DNA of 64,000 nt from Liquidambar formosana. Taxonomy: Eukaryota > Streptophyta > Magnoliopsida > Saxifragales > Altingiaceae. This document shows, piece after piece, positions 21,366-34,828 of the stretch; the first letter of the stretch is position 1, and the number at the start of each line of letters is the position of its first letter. The notes beneath the pieces are model-generated. The model did no database searches and was not told where the DNA came from. It worked only from the letters and a program-made list of their open reading frames with translations. The stretch lies in NCBI GenBank assembly GCA_039720395.1, contig CM077832.1, positions 20,981,607-21,045,606 of the forward strand, read 5' to 3'. The translations under genes and the position numbers were made by a program.

Positions 21366-24300
21366 AGTTATGCATAATACAAAATACATATGGGCTGGTA
21401 ATTATGGTGTAGTTGAATGATTCAAAAATCTGGAAAATTTTTCTGCATAATTGGTTTTCCTCCATGGCTGAACCTAGGGTTTGGAACCCTAGGTCAATTC
21501 TCTTCTACTCCTCTTCTAATTGATGGTTAAGTGTAGCCATGGATGCAATATGTTGCATAGGGTTTGAGTTTGGAGAAGAAGAATAAGGAAACTAAGGTTT
21601 TATAAAACTGTTATGAACAGTTTTCATGGTTGCCATGAAAAACCGTCATCTTGTTTTGCCTGCCGAATTCAGAGTTCTTCTCCAAAATTTTCGAGCCATA
21701 TATGGTTAGAAAGCTCTTTGAATAAGCTTTCCAACCCAACAAACGGTGCGTCAATCCGAGTTCTGTAGTGAAAGTTATGAATTTTTTACTACAGGCTGTC
21801 TGGAAAGACAGTTTTGCTCGGGAATGATGCAATAGCCACAACTTTGAGTTATTGATGGAGATCAAAGGCATGGCAATGGTTGCCACCACTTGGGTTATGT
21901 TCTAGACATGGTAGGGAAAGGTTCCCAAGTATTTAGATGCATCATAATTGGATTAAGATGCTAGAACAGAAGGAAGAAGGAGAAGAACACCATGGAGGCT
22001 GAATCTGGGTTTTAGAACCCTAAGGTTCTTGCAATTAATTCTAATTAAAGCTGCTGCATTTATGATGGAAGATCATTGTAGGATCATTATATATCATGTG
22101 TATATGATTTTCTTTAAGTTTCAAAAAGTTTTTGATGGAAAAAGATTCAAAAAGTTTGAAAATTTTTCATGAACAGCATAGCAGATTTTCTCTGCAGAAA
22201 AGTCATCAATGGAGTTTTGATTAGAACTTGAGTTAGGGAACTCCAAATTGCATGAAACCAATTGCATTAGTTTCCTAAGACATGTAGGATACTGGGAAAA
22301 TTCATTTGGTAGCCTAATTCAATCATCTTGCTGGGTTTTAAATCAATTTCTGACCATGGACAGTGTGCTGTCAAATTCTGGGCAGCCTACTGTTGTTTTA
22401 ATTGTTTAGAACAATTGGTGATGATTTGATCATCCAAACCTCTTCTATTAGCTTAGTATTTCATGTAGGGACATGATACAAAAGCTGGTTTCAATGGAGG
22501 AGTCGAATTGATAAGGATTTAGAAGCTATTGTGACCTTCAAGGTCTGCAACAATGGCTCCAGCAATGGGTTTTGGAAACCCTGATTGTTCTTGATGATGG
22601 CAGCCACTTCCACCACTTCTCACATGTCCAGAGGCTTGTCCCACACCCCTAGGATGTTCTTCCATGACTGGCCATGGCCTCCCACAGTCGTTGGTGGCCA
22701 TGGCAGCCTAGCCAAGCTCAGGCAGCCCCCTGGTAGTGACGGCTGCATAGAGTTAAGGATGAAACCCTAATTTTGAGTTAATGATGAAACCCTAATTTCA
22801 TTATGGCATTAATTAAAACCCTAATTGGAATATTAATTACCTTAATTAAGAGTTAATGATTGGTCATTAAATGACCAATCATGGTTATTAATTGTTAGGG
22901 CATAATTAATACCATTAATGATGTCTAGGGTTAGGGATTTGATAACCCTAATTAGTGTAATTTATTAAGGGTAATAAATACCCTATTTGGCATTAATTAA
23001 ACCCTAATCCCTTTTATTAAATACCGTATGAACCTAGGGTTTTAATGATTGGTCATTAAATGACCAATCATAAGGCATTTAATGATTAGGGCTTGCATTT
23101 AGGGTTTAGGGTTATGCATTTAGGGTTTAGGGTTTTAGGAAACCCTAATGCACTAATTCATCATTTAATTGATTTTATTTAATTCCCATGTTAATTATTT
23201 AATTAATATTGATTAATTTTATAATGTTTTAAATGGTTTAAAATACAATTGGGGATTAAATTAAAATCTGGAAATTCTTAATTAAATGAAATTGTTTTGT
23301 TTAAATAAGGAAACCCTAATATTGGATATTAGAGTTATTTTAGGAAACTTTATATGTTTCTATTAATTTGATTAATTGAAACTAAATGTCTTAAATGTTA
23401 AGACTTTATTTAATTCTGGATATTTTTGTTTAAACCTAATAAGATTAGGATGCATTAATGAGATTAATGTAAATCATTCAAGAGAATTACCATAATGCCC
23501 ATATGTCTTAATGCTTACAGTTTTTCTTTACATTATGCAATGAGATTGTATGTATGTGTTTGGATGATGATTATGGACTATACCCCTTAAACCAATTGTG
23601 ATTGGCCGTCTTATGAATGGGATGTTATTATTTACAAGAGTTGTAATTTTATTAAGGTGATGTAATTTATTTGGGGCTTGCATGCCACCTTCCCTCTCCC
23701 TCTCTCTCTATCATTCTCTTATGTACCTCACATTCCCCTTATGTATCCCTTTCTTTAAATTATGTAAATGTTATGTAATCGAAAGCGCACTAAGGAGCAT
23801 GGTGGACCCAAAGGAGCATGATAGAGCCCAACAAGCCAATGGTGGAGACCATCAAGCTAAGGGAGCAGATTGAAGGACTTGAAAGCTTAGAGAAGTGTTT
23901 CAAGAAAGCATGCATGTTACGAATGGTTTATTTTACGATCACCTACACCCACCTTAGACCTTGGATTCAATCTATTGGCTTGGATTGAATCCTCTCAAAG
24001 TCCATAATCATCATAGTGGGAGCTTAAATTTATGAGATAATTGTATTAGCTCCAATACCATAGTTTGGTATATGTTACCTATTCACTTAGGGACTAATAT
24101 CAAAATATGGTACTTTATATATGTTGATATATAATAGCATGCGATGTATGATTTATAATAGCATGAGATGTATGATTATAAATAGCATAATTTATATGTT
24201 TAAATTTTGATACATAGGATGCATGTTAATTTGATGAGACCCTTTAAAACCCCTCTTATTTAATATTAAGTTGAAAATGGAGAAGTCATTAGGGAATGAA

Positions 24301-24811
24301 TTCTTCATTGCCTTCCATCATTATAGGATCATCTAACGTCCCTTAATGTGGGTACCTGGCTGCAGACATGTAGGAGCTACCCATGTTAAAGACATTACTT
24401 GAAACTATCACATATGAGATATCATGGGGTGCCTAAACTGGTATATACCAAGAAACTAACATGTGAGGTATATATTTGGCGAAACATACCTGTGTGAATG
24501 ATGGGTTTAACTTAACTAGGGAAGTATTCCAAGAAACTAACATGTGAGGTGTATGTTCCCTAGAGGCAAAACGATTGGAACTTGCTTATGAAGCAATAGA
24601 CAAAGAGTTGTCTTCTTATTGTGGGTTAGAAGTCAAGAAACTAACATGTGAGGCTTCTAGGTCACAGTGGGACCCCAATCCCCATTAGGAATGAGATTCC
24701 CGAATTCCATTAGAGGGTGTATGGAATTTGATAAAATAGTGGGAGGTACCATATGATTAAAGACCCAATCATTATGGATAAAAATGAAATCTAATTCTTT
24801 GTTTATGTAGA
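21366..24811 (+). other. Long non-coding leader of copia element A
   Basis: About 3.45 kb without a plausible gene. The 22760-23150 part is crowded with AAACCCTAA/TTAGGGTTT words and includes a short TTTAGGG run (23095-23145). ATTGGTCATTAAATGACCAATC, an inverted repeat, occurs near 22859 and again near 23048. The block 24425-24810 (spaced AAGAAACTAACATGTGAGG copies) matches the leader of relic D. It ends in TTATGTAG just before the gag start. Confidence 0.8.
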
Positions 24812-27720
24812 TTACCTAATTACTCACCTCAAAACCCCTATTTCCTAATATATAGGATATTGATAGTTTGACTAAACCCGATTTCTTTGATTGACTTAGG
24901 AAATTGAGAATTGTTCTCAACTTCAAAAGATTGTTTATATGCTATTAGGCCTTTTATTAAAGGCCCTCCATAAAACATCCCAAGAAGAAAAGACACTATG
25001 CACAATTGGCATCTTGTTGCCATGCTATATGATAGTATTGATGACTAATGAACTTCAGAAGCAAAATTAGTCAATGCAAATGCCTTTGATGTCCTACATC
25101 ACATACAAAGGTTGTATGGTGAGTAAAATAATACTATAAAGTATAGTACTTATAAAGGACTTCTTGTGGACTAGGATGTAATAAAAGTTGTTTATTAATA
25201 ATCATTTTTTTGAAAATGATTAATCACATAGAATAGCTTGAGAAGCTAGATGTGATTTAAAATGGAAGCATAGAGGAAAGCAAATCTTGAAAAGTCAAAG
25301 ACAAAGAAATATAATTATTTTGTAGTAAACATAAGGTATTGTAAATGGAAATTGATAAAGTATCAGTCTTCCTAGAAGAACCAAACTTTTGAAGTTTTGG
25401 TTCATGCTCTAAACTAAATTATTGGTTAGTTCTGCTTCTTGGTTTTTGGATTATAGTGTAATCTAAATGGAAGCAGAAAGTTAAGTAGATAATAAGTTAC
25501 CTTTAAAAATTTTAATAGAGCAAGAGTTGCTAGATTAATTTTGGGAACTTATTTCTTAACTAGGTCATTTAAGACATTCTAGAAATTTGATTTCTGAATT
25601 TAAATGACTAATTAGAGCGAATGCAACGTATTCTGAGAATACAAGAGATGTAGAGACTCTCATTTAAATGTAACGATTGTGACTTGGTTATGAGATGACC
25701 AAACCCATCTTTTACTTGGTGAAGTGAATGAGTTACATTTATAATTTGACTATACATTGTGATGTATATAGTCATGTAGAGCATGCATTCAATTACAGTA
25801 GACTCATCTTAGAATACCATAGCTCAATGGTGAATCTAAGAGGACGAATTGAACCCTATTAAGATATGGTTTGATCCATGATGAGTTTTACTAATGTATC
25901 CATCTAGGATATACCTTAAAATTGCTACATATTGATAATTTAGGGTTCACTCCAGTTTTGTCCCAATTATAACAGATATGATATGGGAAGTAACCCAACT
26001 TAAAGAAGTTAATGCTTGGGCTTGTGCTACGTTTGTTTGGAAACATAATGTAGACAATCTGGAAATAAGGTCAAGTAAGTGTTGAATTGTGGTATATCCC
26101 AAAAGTGGTTGGGATAGTATTTCTATTACTCTAATGAACAAAAGTTGTCCATTAGGATGTTTGCTGGATTTTCTTGAGAAAGAGTTCATTAAAGAAAAAT
26201 GCAAAAGTAGATAGAATTTATAGAATTGTCTATAAAGCCACAAACGAACAAAGATCCAACCCTTGTCTCTGTTAAGACAAAACCCTTAACTACACTACAA
26301 TCTTTTCATAGATCAAATTGGATATTTCTTAACATAAGAGAGATATTGTATCTCTATTAGAATGTGAAAGAATTGTTCTTTGGTGATAAAGATCACCAAG
26401 ATAATCCTATTGATTATGACTAGACGATGTTTCACATCAACTCGAGAAATGACTAAGAGTCATTAAATCCAATATGGATAGGTAGAGACCTAAAAGGCTT
26501 GTCTATTTAAGAATGTTTTCAACATAGGCAAAAAGTTGTCTATAAAGAAACTTGTTTGATAATAGTTATGCTGAAATCCATTTGGATCTTGTTATCTATA
26601 AACACACATTTTGAATATAAGATATGTCAAAAAGGATATAAAGATGTTATATCAAATGGTGAAAAACCATAAAAGTGTGTAAGTTATAGAAGTCTATTAA
26701 TAGACTACAAGGTTCTCATAATTAGAACATCTATAAAGTTGAGGTAATCAAATTGTTTGATTTCTCTCATTGTATAGATGGACCATGAGTGTATAAAAGG
26801 TTAGTGGGAGTGCGATCGTTTTTCTTTATCCTAAGTATGGATGACATCATAATCATTATGAATGATATATGAATGTTATCTAATGTAAAGTTTTAGTTTT
26901 TGGAGAAAAACTAATTCATGAAAGATTTGGCAAAAGCATCCAATAAGATCTATAGAGATAGATCATATAGATTGCTAAGTATCTCCAAATCATCAAACAT
27001 AGTTGAAATGTTGAAGGAGTTCAACATGGAGAATTCTAAGGGAGGTCTGATTTACTTCAGATAAGAATTCATTATTCAAGGGCATGCGCCCTAGGATAAC
27101 ACAAGTAAGATTCTTAAAGTGTTAAGAAGCCTTATTTTACACTATGTATTGAACCTGATATCTATTATGTTGTAATTGTTACAAATAGTTATCAGTCAAT
27201 TCAAATTTGGAATATTGGATTGTATATGGAAATTGTAAACTCATAGTAGATGGGTATATGGATTTGGATATAATCCATATGGGGTATATTTTATATTCAC
27301 TTTAGTTGGTGAAATACTTAATGGAAGAACTGTATGAAAGATACAGTGGATTCCATTATTAAGGGTGAATTAATTGTCGCATTGTCTAGGAGACTGTTTG
27401 GATCTATAAGTTCATTTAGAACTTGGAGTTGTTCCTTCCATTGAGTTGCCCACACCTTGTTTTGTGACAACAATGGGTCTATAGCTCAAGTGTAGGAATC
27501 ACGGTCTCATCAAAAGTCCAAACACATAGAGTGACAATTCCAAGTGATTAGAGGAATCATTGGAAGAGGTAATAGATACATTACAGAAGATATTATCTAC
27601 ATAAGTTTTTGTAGACCTACTGACTATAGCTTTAAAACATAATTGGTTATGTCTAAGACCAACATCTTGAGAAGATAGGTATGCGATACATGGTCGATTG
27701 GCTTTAGTGCAAGTGGGAGA
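24812..27720 (+). pseudogene. Ruined copia gag-pol of element A
   Basis: At nucleotide level 24812-25400 aligns with the gag of relic D (for example the region encoding KSARDIFLHLQELYGE and EQLEKLDV), but stops and indels break every frame. Around 26780-26860 there is a decayed RT core (CVYK..GS..VFL, then MDDI in place of YVDDI). Near 27500-27710 are RNase H/tail remnants, including HQKSKHIE-like and GMRYMVDWL-like words in shifting frames, followed by the polypurine tract AGTGGGAGA. Order gag-(integrase)-RT-RNase H marks Ty1-copia. No functional protein can be made. Confidence 0.82.
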
Positions 27721-27721
27721 T

Positions 27722-29388
27722 TGTTAGGATTATGCCCTAGAGCCAATCATAGAGATGATTGTTTAGGGATTAGGAACAATCATTTGATTTCATTTATGTA
27801 TGTCACATTTATTATTGATTTAATAAAAGGGCTTATTCTATTATGTTTATATGCATCATTTATATTTACATAATATGTCCATGGAGTTAGAGTTGAGAAT
27901 ATCGAATTACAAAGAGTTGTAATTTTGAGACTATAGATATATCTCTGTACTAAACTCCTTAAGCATTCCTAGTTGAAGGTTCACTATGATGGATAGTAAT
28001 GAACCATAGGACTAGCACTTGTTAGGTTGACTCTATAGGAGGATAGCTAGTCTCAAGCTATTTGTGTGGAGACACTACAACCAACAAGTGGGTGCCTATT
28101 ATAAGAATAGGTTCACTGAATGTGACCAAAGATATGAGATAAACTGAATGGAGTTTTATCCTGCCTGTCAATCAGTTTCTCATTGTTATAGTGGTACAAG
28201 TAATCCTTAGACCTGAGACACCATAGTTGCCTTATGCATGTAGCTTTAGAAGTTTGATAACATTAAGTGCAGATCCTATTCAGGGGTCTGCTAAGGGTGT
28301 TCATTGGCCCTACTGCTATGTGTATGAAGGCATGTGAGTGATCAACAAGGGAATCCATCACTCTCAGGAAAAAGGAGAGTGAATGTCTCATATAGCATTC
28401 ATTGAATATAACTCATTAAATCCATGGGCCATGGTATGAATGAATATGGAAAGGAGTTTCATAAGTTCATCATTGAGTTGATATCTATGAATGAGTATAA
28501 AGTAATTGAACTAGAGACTTGACAGACTTCCATGTCCTATTAGTTCAATTGGAGACATTGTGTTGATGGAAGGATGCAATTGTAACCTATAAACTATAAC
28601 AGAAGGGTTCTTTGTAAATGACTATTCACCTCATTAAGGACCACACCATGAGCCATATGCTAGGTGTTACTCATGGTTAGTAGAAGCCCTAATTGATATA
28701 AGTGAGTTATAATCAATTAGGGAATTGGAAGGAGTTCCAATTAGACCCTAAATGGAAAGAGTTCCATTGTGCACACCTCGTGCTATTCCTACTACTTAAT
28801 GATGTGAACCCAATGGGTCACACACTGATCATGCAAGAAGGGCTTTAAAGTCTATGAGAGAAAGGGTTTTAGTGAATAAAGAATAGTTCTTTATAGGCCT
28901 ATTTGTATTTGATACAAATAATAGGGGTTAATGTGCAATTAAGTGTAATTACACATAACCCTATTAGGGTTTCTTCCCCATGGCCAGCCCCCTTTAGTGG
29001 GCTGCCTATATAAGTCACACTTATGTGTGACATGGCATAATAGGCTTGCACAATAAACCCTAGCCGTCCAGCCCCTTGGAGGCTCTCTTCTCTCTCTCTC
29101 TCTTCTCCACCTCTAGCAACAACAAGGAAGAAGAAAGAAAGGACTTGAAGCTCTAGCTAGGTGTGGATACCGTTGGAGGCAGCATACTTGGGCTGCTCAT
29201 TTCACCGCTGTCCGGAGTCGAAGCTTGGAGCAAAACGGAGAAGACAAAAATTCTGTAAGTGTTCTAACCCTCTTCGTAGTTAGGGTTTGATTTTGTGTTA
29301 TGCATAGTTAGATTCATGGGATTGGGAATCGTAGGAAAAATTTTTATATTCCGCCTTTGTATTTTTCCCTCTTGTTCGATTCCCAACA
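27722..29388 (+). mobile_element. 3' LTR of copia element A (1667 bp)
   Basis: Preceded by the polypurine tract and ending CCCAACA, followed by TSD CAAAT. Outside the 28260-28600 block it is nearly identical to the 5' LTR (for example single changes at 27897 and about 29185). Inside that block it resembles the LTR at 30980 instead. Confidence 0.95.
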
Positions 29389-29393
29389 CAAAT

Positions 29394-30232
29394 AAGTGCT
29401 TGTGATACACGGGCAGCAAGTTCTTAACCACCAGCTGAATTTGGTCCTCCTCATTTGGTCTATCCGTGATTCTCGATGCCTTTTGTCTCCACCTTGTAAT
29501 GTAAGCGGAGAAAGTTTCATGAGCCCCTTGCTTGGTAGTTTCCAGGTCTCTCTGGGTAACATCCACCTCTATGTTGTACTTGTAGTGCTCCGAGAACTCA
29601 TTGCATATGTCTTCTCAAGTCCGAGTTCTGTTCTCATCCAAGGATAAGAACCATTTCAAAGCAGAAGTGGCCAAGGTTTCATGGAACATTTGAGCTAAAA
29701 GCTCGTTAGTGGCACCTCGAGGGTGCATAACTCGCACATACATCTTCAAATGAGTCTTAGGGCAACCCATCCCATCAAAATTTTCTAACTCCGACATCTT
29801 GAATTGCAATGGAATACGAGCTGTTGGAAACAGAGATAGAGTCCGCACATCGACCATGTCATCGGCCCTACGAATCCCTTTTATAGTTCTCTCCAATGCT
29901 TTTACCTTGCTAGCTAACACGGAATCATTGCTAGAACCTTTCCCTTTGGTTTCTCCTTCTAGGTTGATAACCACAGGCTTCGAACTACTTTCCCTCCTTG
30001 TATTGGTGTTATCATTGGATTGAGATCCCTCTTCAGTGCCAGCCCCATGAGGTATACCCAAAGAATGGGCCTTAGAACCATTTTGTTCAAGGTTCGCCAT
30101 CTTTTATTGGTTCTCTTGAGCCATTTTCAATGCTGTGTCAGAGGTCTCGATGGTATAGTCAAGCTTGGTCATGATGGCTTTCAGGCAAGCCTCAAGGTCA
30201 AAGTGCCCCTCACTAGTTCTTTCGTCAGCCAT
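29394..30232 (-). pseudogene. Tat element B: gag capsid part
   Basis: Starts at ATG 30232 (MADERTSEGH), the same start as in the copies at 56150 and 49308. Contains the retrotransposon gag core: PLQFKMSELENFDGMG, HLKMYVRVMHPRGA, ALKWFLSLDENRTRT, QGAHETFSAYITRWRQKA. Two in-frame stops: CAA to TAA near 30102 and TGG to TGA near 29613. The sequence is cut at 29394 by the TSD of copia A and continues at 19685. Confidence 0.88.
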
Positions 30233-30979
30233 GTCTGTCTGATGGGTAGACTCAACACTCACTAGACGCCCTTGCGGATTACGGATCCAAGCCAGCACGT
30301 CTATAGATAGAAAAGTTTTAACCTTTAGCCAAAGCCTTGTCCTAAACCTCCATATTTTCGTTAATGAACTCGGTCTCTACACCATATTCAATGAATTCAT
30401 TCCTTTTATCCAATTACCTTTACAAGGGTCATGGATTAAGGGTATGTTTAAAAGAATAGGGTATAGTGTCCTTCAATTAGGTTTAATTAATTCCCATGGA
30501 TTAGCGCATCACAAACATAGCTTTACATCCTATTTCCTTAACTTATTCCTCCTAACCCATGGCCTTAACAAAAGTTAGGGTTTAAAGGTATATGTTAAGG
30601 GCATAAGATATAAAGCCTTACACCACAAACACGGCATAGCATCATTACAAATAATTGTGGGTGCATAATGGTGAGACCATAGTGTCCTATAAGGCCCACT
30701 ACATGAACTAAAAGAGGGTAGGCTAGGGTCCTTCACTTGCTTGAGCAATCCTTATACCTAACCACATGTGGCATTAGGAACGCCACATATATGGGTCCAG
30801 TAGTACGTGATTAACTCATTTAATATACCCAAGGGCAAGCCCAAGGGTACTTGGCAAGAGAGGTTGATAGCTTTCGCCCCAACACTTGGAATCAGGAAAA
30901 CCAAGGTTGAAACTAGGCCCATCGTTGGCAAGGATACATCGAGGGACATCGATCCTAACATGCAAGAGTTTGCACACAC
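30233..30979 (-). other. Leader of Tat element B
   Basis: Reverse complement of the leader at 55390-56149. The copia copy at 30980 interrupts it inside the GTGTGCGCAAACTCTTGC segment, so primer site and LTR of element B are missing. Confidence 0.85.
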
Positions 30980-33900
30980 TGTTAGGATTATGCCCTAGAG
31001 CCAATCATAGAGATGTTGTTTAGGGATTAGGAACAGTCAATCGATTTCATTTATATATGTCACATTTATTATTGATTTAATAAAAGGGCTTATTCTATTG
31101 TGTTTATATGTATCATTTATATTTACATAATATGTCCATGGAATTAGAGTTGAGAATATGAAATTACAAAGGGTTGTAATTTTGAGACATTAAATATATC
31201 TCTGTACTAAACTCCTAAATCATTCCTAGTTGAAGGTTCACTATGATGGACAGTAATGAACCATAGGACTAGCACTTGTTAGGTTGACTCTATAGGAGAA
31301 TAGCTAGTCTCAAGCTATTTGTGTGCAGACACTACAACCAACAAGTGGGTGCCTATTATAAGAATAGGTACACTGAATGTGACCAAAGATATGAGATAAA
31401 TTGAATGGAGTTTTAACCTGCCTGTCAATCAGTTTCTCATTGTTATAGTAGTACAAGTAATCCTTAAACCTGAGACACCATGGTTGTCTTATGCATGTAG
31501 CTTTAGAAGTTTGATAACATTAAGTGCAGATCCTATTCAGGGGTCTGTAAGGGTGTTCATTGGCCCTACTGCTATGTGTGTGAAGGCATGTGAGTGATCA
31601 ACAAGGAATCCATCACTCTCAGGAAAAAGGGAGTGAATGTCTCATATAGCATTCATTGAATATAACTCATTAAATCCATGGGCCCATGGTAGAATGAATA
31701 TGGAAAGGAGTTTCCATAAGTTCATCATTGAGTTGATATTAATGAATGAGTATAAAGTAATTGAACTAGAGACTTGACAGACTTCCATGTCCTATTAGTT
31801 CAATTGGAGACATTGTGTTGATGGAAGGATGGAATTGTAACCTATAAACTATAACAGAAGGGTTCTTTGTAAATGACTATTCACCTCATTAAGGACCACA
31901 CCATGAGCCATATGCTAGGTGTTACTCTTGGTTAGTAGAAGCCCTAATTGATATAAATGAGCTATAATCAATTAGGGAATTGAAAGGAGTTTCAATTAGA
32001 CCCTTTAATGGAAAGTGTTCCATTGTGCACAACATGTGCTATTCCTACTACTTGATGATGTGAACCCAATGGGTCACACACTGATCATGCTAAGAGAGCT
32101 TGTTTGTCTATGAAAGAGAGGGTATAAGTGAATAAAGAATAGTTCTTTAAGGGCTTAATTTGTATATGATACAAATTAGTGGGGTTATTGTGTAATTAGG
32201 AGTAATTACACAAAACCCATTAGGGTTAGGAATTCCCCCTATGGCCGGCCCTATTAGTGGGCTATATAATGCCCACTATGATGTGATGACGTCATAACTT
32301 GAAGCTAATTTGGAGGCTCCCTTGTGCTAGCCGAAAATTCCCTTGGAGGCTCTCTCTCTCTCTCTTCTCCACCTCTAGCAACTATAAGGAAGAAGAAGGA
32401 AAGGACAACTTGCTCTAGCTAGGTGTGGATACTGTTGGAGGCAGTACACTTGGACTGCTCAATCAGAAGACAAAGCTTGGAGCATATCGAAGAAGACCAT
32501 ATCAAACTGTAAGTAATTCTACCCTCTTCTAGTTAGGGTTTTTGTTTTGTATTAAGCATAATTAAGATTCATGGTTTTGGGAATCATAGAAAAATTTTAA
32601 TTCCGCCTTTGTAGTATTTCCTCTCTAGTTAGATTCCCAACAGTGGTATCAGAGCCATGGTTGTGCCTAATACAAACTGCATATGGGCTGTAATTCATGG
32701 TAAATTGATTGGTTAATAAATCTGGAATTTATGTTCATGCATTAGAAAGGTTTCCCTCTCATGGCCAAACGTAGGGTTAATGAACCCTAGGTTAATTCTC
32801 CTTCTACTCCTCTTCTAAAATAGTTTTAGGGCTGCTGGTTATTCAAAAGTTGAATGGGGATTGAGTTTGGAGAAGATGATGAACAGTTTTTATGATAGTC
32901 ATGAAAAATCGTCATCTTGTTTTGCATGCCGAAATCAAAGTTCTTCTCCAAAATTTTTGAGCCATATATGGTTAGAAAGCTCTTCGAATCAGCTTTACAA
33001 CCCAACAAACGGTTCGTCGATCCGAGTTTTGTAGTGAAAGTTATGAATTTTTTACTACAGGTTGTCAGGAAAGACAGTTCTGCTCGAGAATGATGCAACA
33101 ACCACAATTTTGAGTTTTTGATGGAGATCAAAAGCATGGCAATGGTTGCCACCACTTGGGTTATGTTCTAGACATGGTAGGAAAAGGTTCCCAAGCATTC
33201 GGATGCATCATAATTGGATTATGAGTCTAGAACAGAAGGAAGAAGGAGAAGACCACCATGTTTGAATCTGGGTTTTAGAACCCTAGGGTTCTTGCTACTG
33301 TTATGATCAGATACTTCTATAAAATTGATGAATAATCATTATAGGATGATGATATATGATGTATAGATCATATTCTTTAATAATCAAAGGAGTCTTGATG
33401 CATAAAGAATCAAAAAGTTTGATTTCTTGGAAGAACACAGCAGGCTGTTTTTCTGCAGAAAGTCATCAATGGAGTTTTGTTCATATCTTGAGCTAGGGAA
33501 CTCCAAATTGCATGAAACCAATTTTATTAGTTTCCTAAGACATGTAGGATGCTAGGAAAAATAATTTGGTAACCTGAATTAATCATCTTGCTGGGTTTTA
33601 AATCAATTTGTGATCAGGTACAGTGTGCTGTCAAATTCTGGACAGCCTACTGTTCTTGAATTGTTTAGAACAATTGGGGATGATTTGATCATCCAAACCA
33701 CTTCAATTAGCTTAGTAATTCATGTAGGGACATGATACAAAAGCTGTTTTTGTTGGTGGAGTCGAATTGATTAAGTTTTAGAAACTTTTGTGACCTTGGA
33801 GGTCCTCCAATGGTGGTGCCAGCACTGGGTTCAGGAAACCCTAATGGTCTTTGAAGAAGACAGCCCTCTTGGCCACCCCTCACATGTCCATGGGCTTGGC

Positions 33901-34294
33901 CCACACCCTAGCTTGAGTCCCCCTTTGCTGGCCATGGCCATGGCCTGGCCAAGCCATGGCAGCCTTGCCTAGCCATGGCAGCCCACTATAGGTGGCGGCA
34001 GCCTTAGGGTTTCTTAGGAAACCCTAATTCCCATTAATGATTTAACCCTAATTCATTAATTGCATTAATGGAAACCCTAATTAGGCTATTAATTACCATA
34101 ATTAAAGTGTTTAATGATTGGTCATTAATTGACCAATCATGGTTATTAATCATTAGGGTATTATTAATTGCATTTATGATGTCTAGGGTTTAGGGTTTAG
34201 GAAACCCTAATTCATATTAATTAAACCCTAATTCTATTAATGCATTAATTAATAACTAAACCTAGTAATTAATGTGTCTAACCTAGGGTTAAAG
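30980..34294 (+). mobile_element. Truncated copia element 2: LTR, primer site and part of leader
   Basis: LTR 30980-32642 (TGTTAGG..CCCAACA), primer site at 32644, then leader homologous to 21351-23045 of element A, including AAACCCTAA-rich sequence (34015-34290) and the ATTGGTCATTAATTGACCAATC inverted repeat. It stops at about 34294, where Tat pol sequence begins. The LTR has TATA GGCTATATAATG (about 32260) and a GTAAGT at 32519-32524. No 3' LTR. Confidence 0.92.
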
Positions 34295-34828
34295 GTATGT
34301 AAGCACCAGTCAGCCTTACATACCTTTTGCTTGGGATATAAGCCAACACAAGCAGATTACAAGAAACAAGCGCGGCTGAGAAAAGAGAAAGAAATTGCTA
34401 AAGCTCGTGGACACACTGTTATTCATCCGCTTAAGCCTTACAAGCCAAACTTGAATGGGTGCTTTGTGAAAGAGGGGGAAGATTTCCCATGTTGTGGTTT
34501 TTCGGAGCCTACTTATGTGGAGTCCATTGGAGCTAGAGTCCCAGGGTTCGAGATCTTCTTTGAGACCGAGTGGTATCCGATCACAACAACCATGGTTGAG
34601 GATTCAGCAATAGATAGCGACAGAGAAGAAGAAGATTGGGCAGATAGCATGGATTCCGAGGTTATGGGCCGATTGTTTTCAGAATGTGTCCTAGCCATCG
34701 AAGATTGTGAAGAGGTTCCAGTTCCAGCATTCCAGACAGTCAGCGAGCCACTTCAGAATTGGTACACCGAAGGATCCCCCGTTCTTATTCCAAGGAAAGA
34801 AGAGTCTAAGCCAGTAAAGGATATGTAG
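34295..34828 (+). pseudogene. Tat element E: region between protease and RT
   Basis: The open frame to 34828 contains LGYKPTQADYKKQARLRKEKE, a G-patch-like stretch typical of Tat/Athila polyproteins downstream of protease, then an acidic region (SDREEEDWADSMDSE) and PLQNWYTEG. The last part matches the copy ending at 59202 (PFLNWYLECG). The first ~7 codons of the ORF belong to the copia leader. Protease and gag are lost at the junction with copia 2. It ends at a TAG within GTAGG, as in the other copy. Confidence 0.75.

Larger units (their letters stand above)
19691..29388 (+). mobile_element. Complete Ty1-copia-type element A (9698 bp), TSD CAAAT
   Basis: LTRs 19691-21350 and 27722-29388 with TG..CA ends; TSD CAAAT at 19686-19690 and 29389-29393. 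Removing it restores collinearity of the Tat gag (18945-19690 joined to 29394-30298). Internal parts: initiator tRNA-Met primer site, ~3.5-kb leader, degraded gag-pol with copia order, and a polypurine tract GTGGGAGAT before the 3' LTR. LTRs are similar but the coding region is wrecked, so it probably moved with proteins from another copy. Confidence 0.95.

Noticed and set aside
23095..23145. Interstitial telomere
   Set aside because: Only a few TTTAGGG-like words, part of the AT-rich copia leader; too short for a telomere relic.
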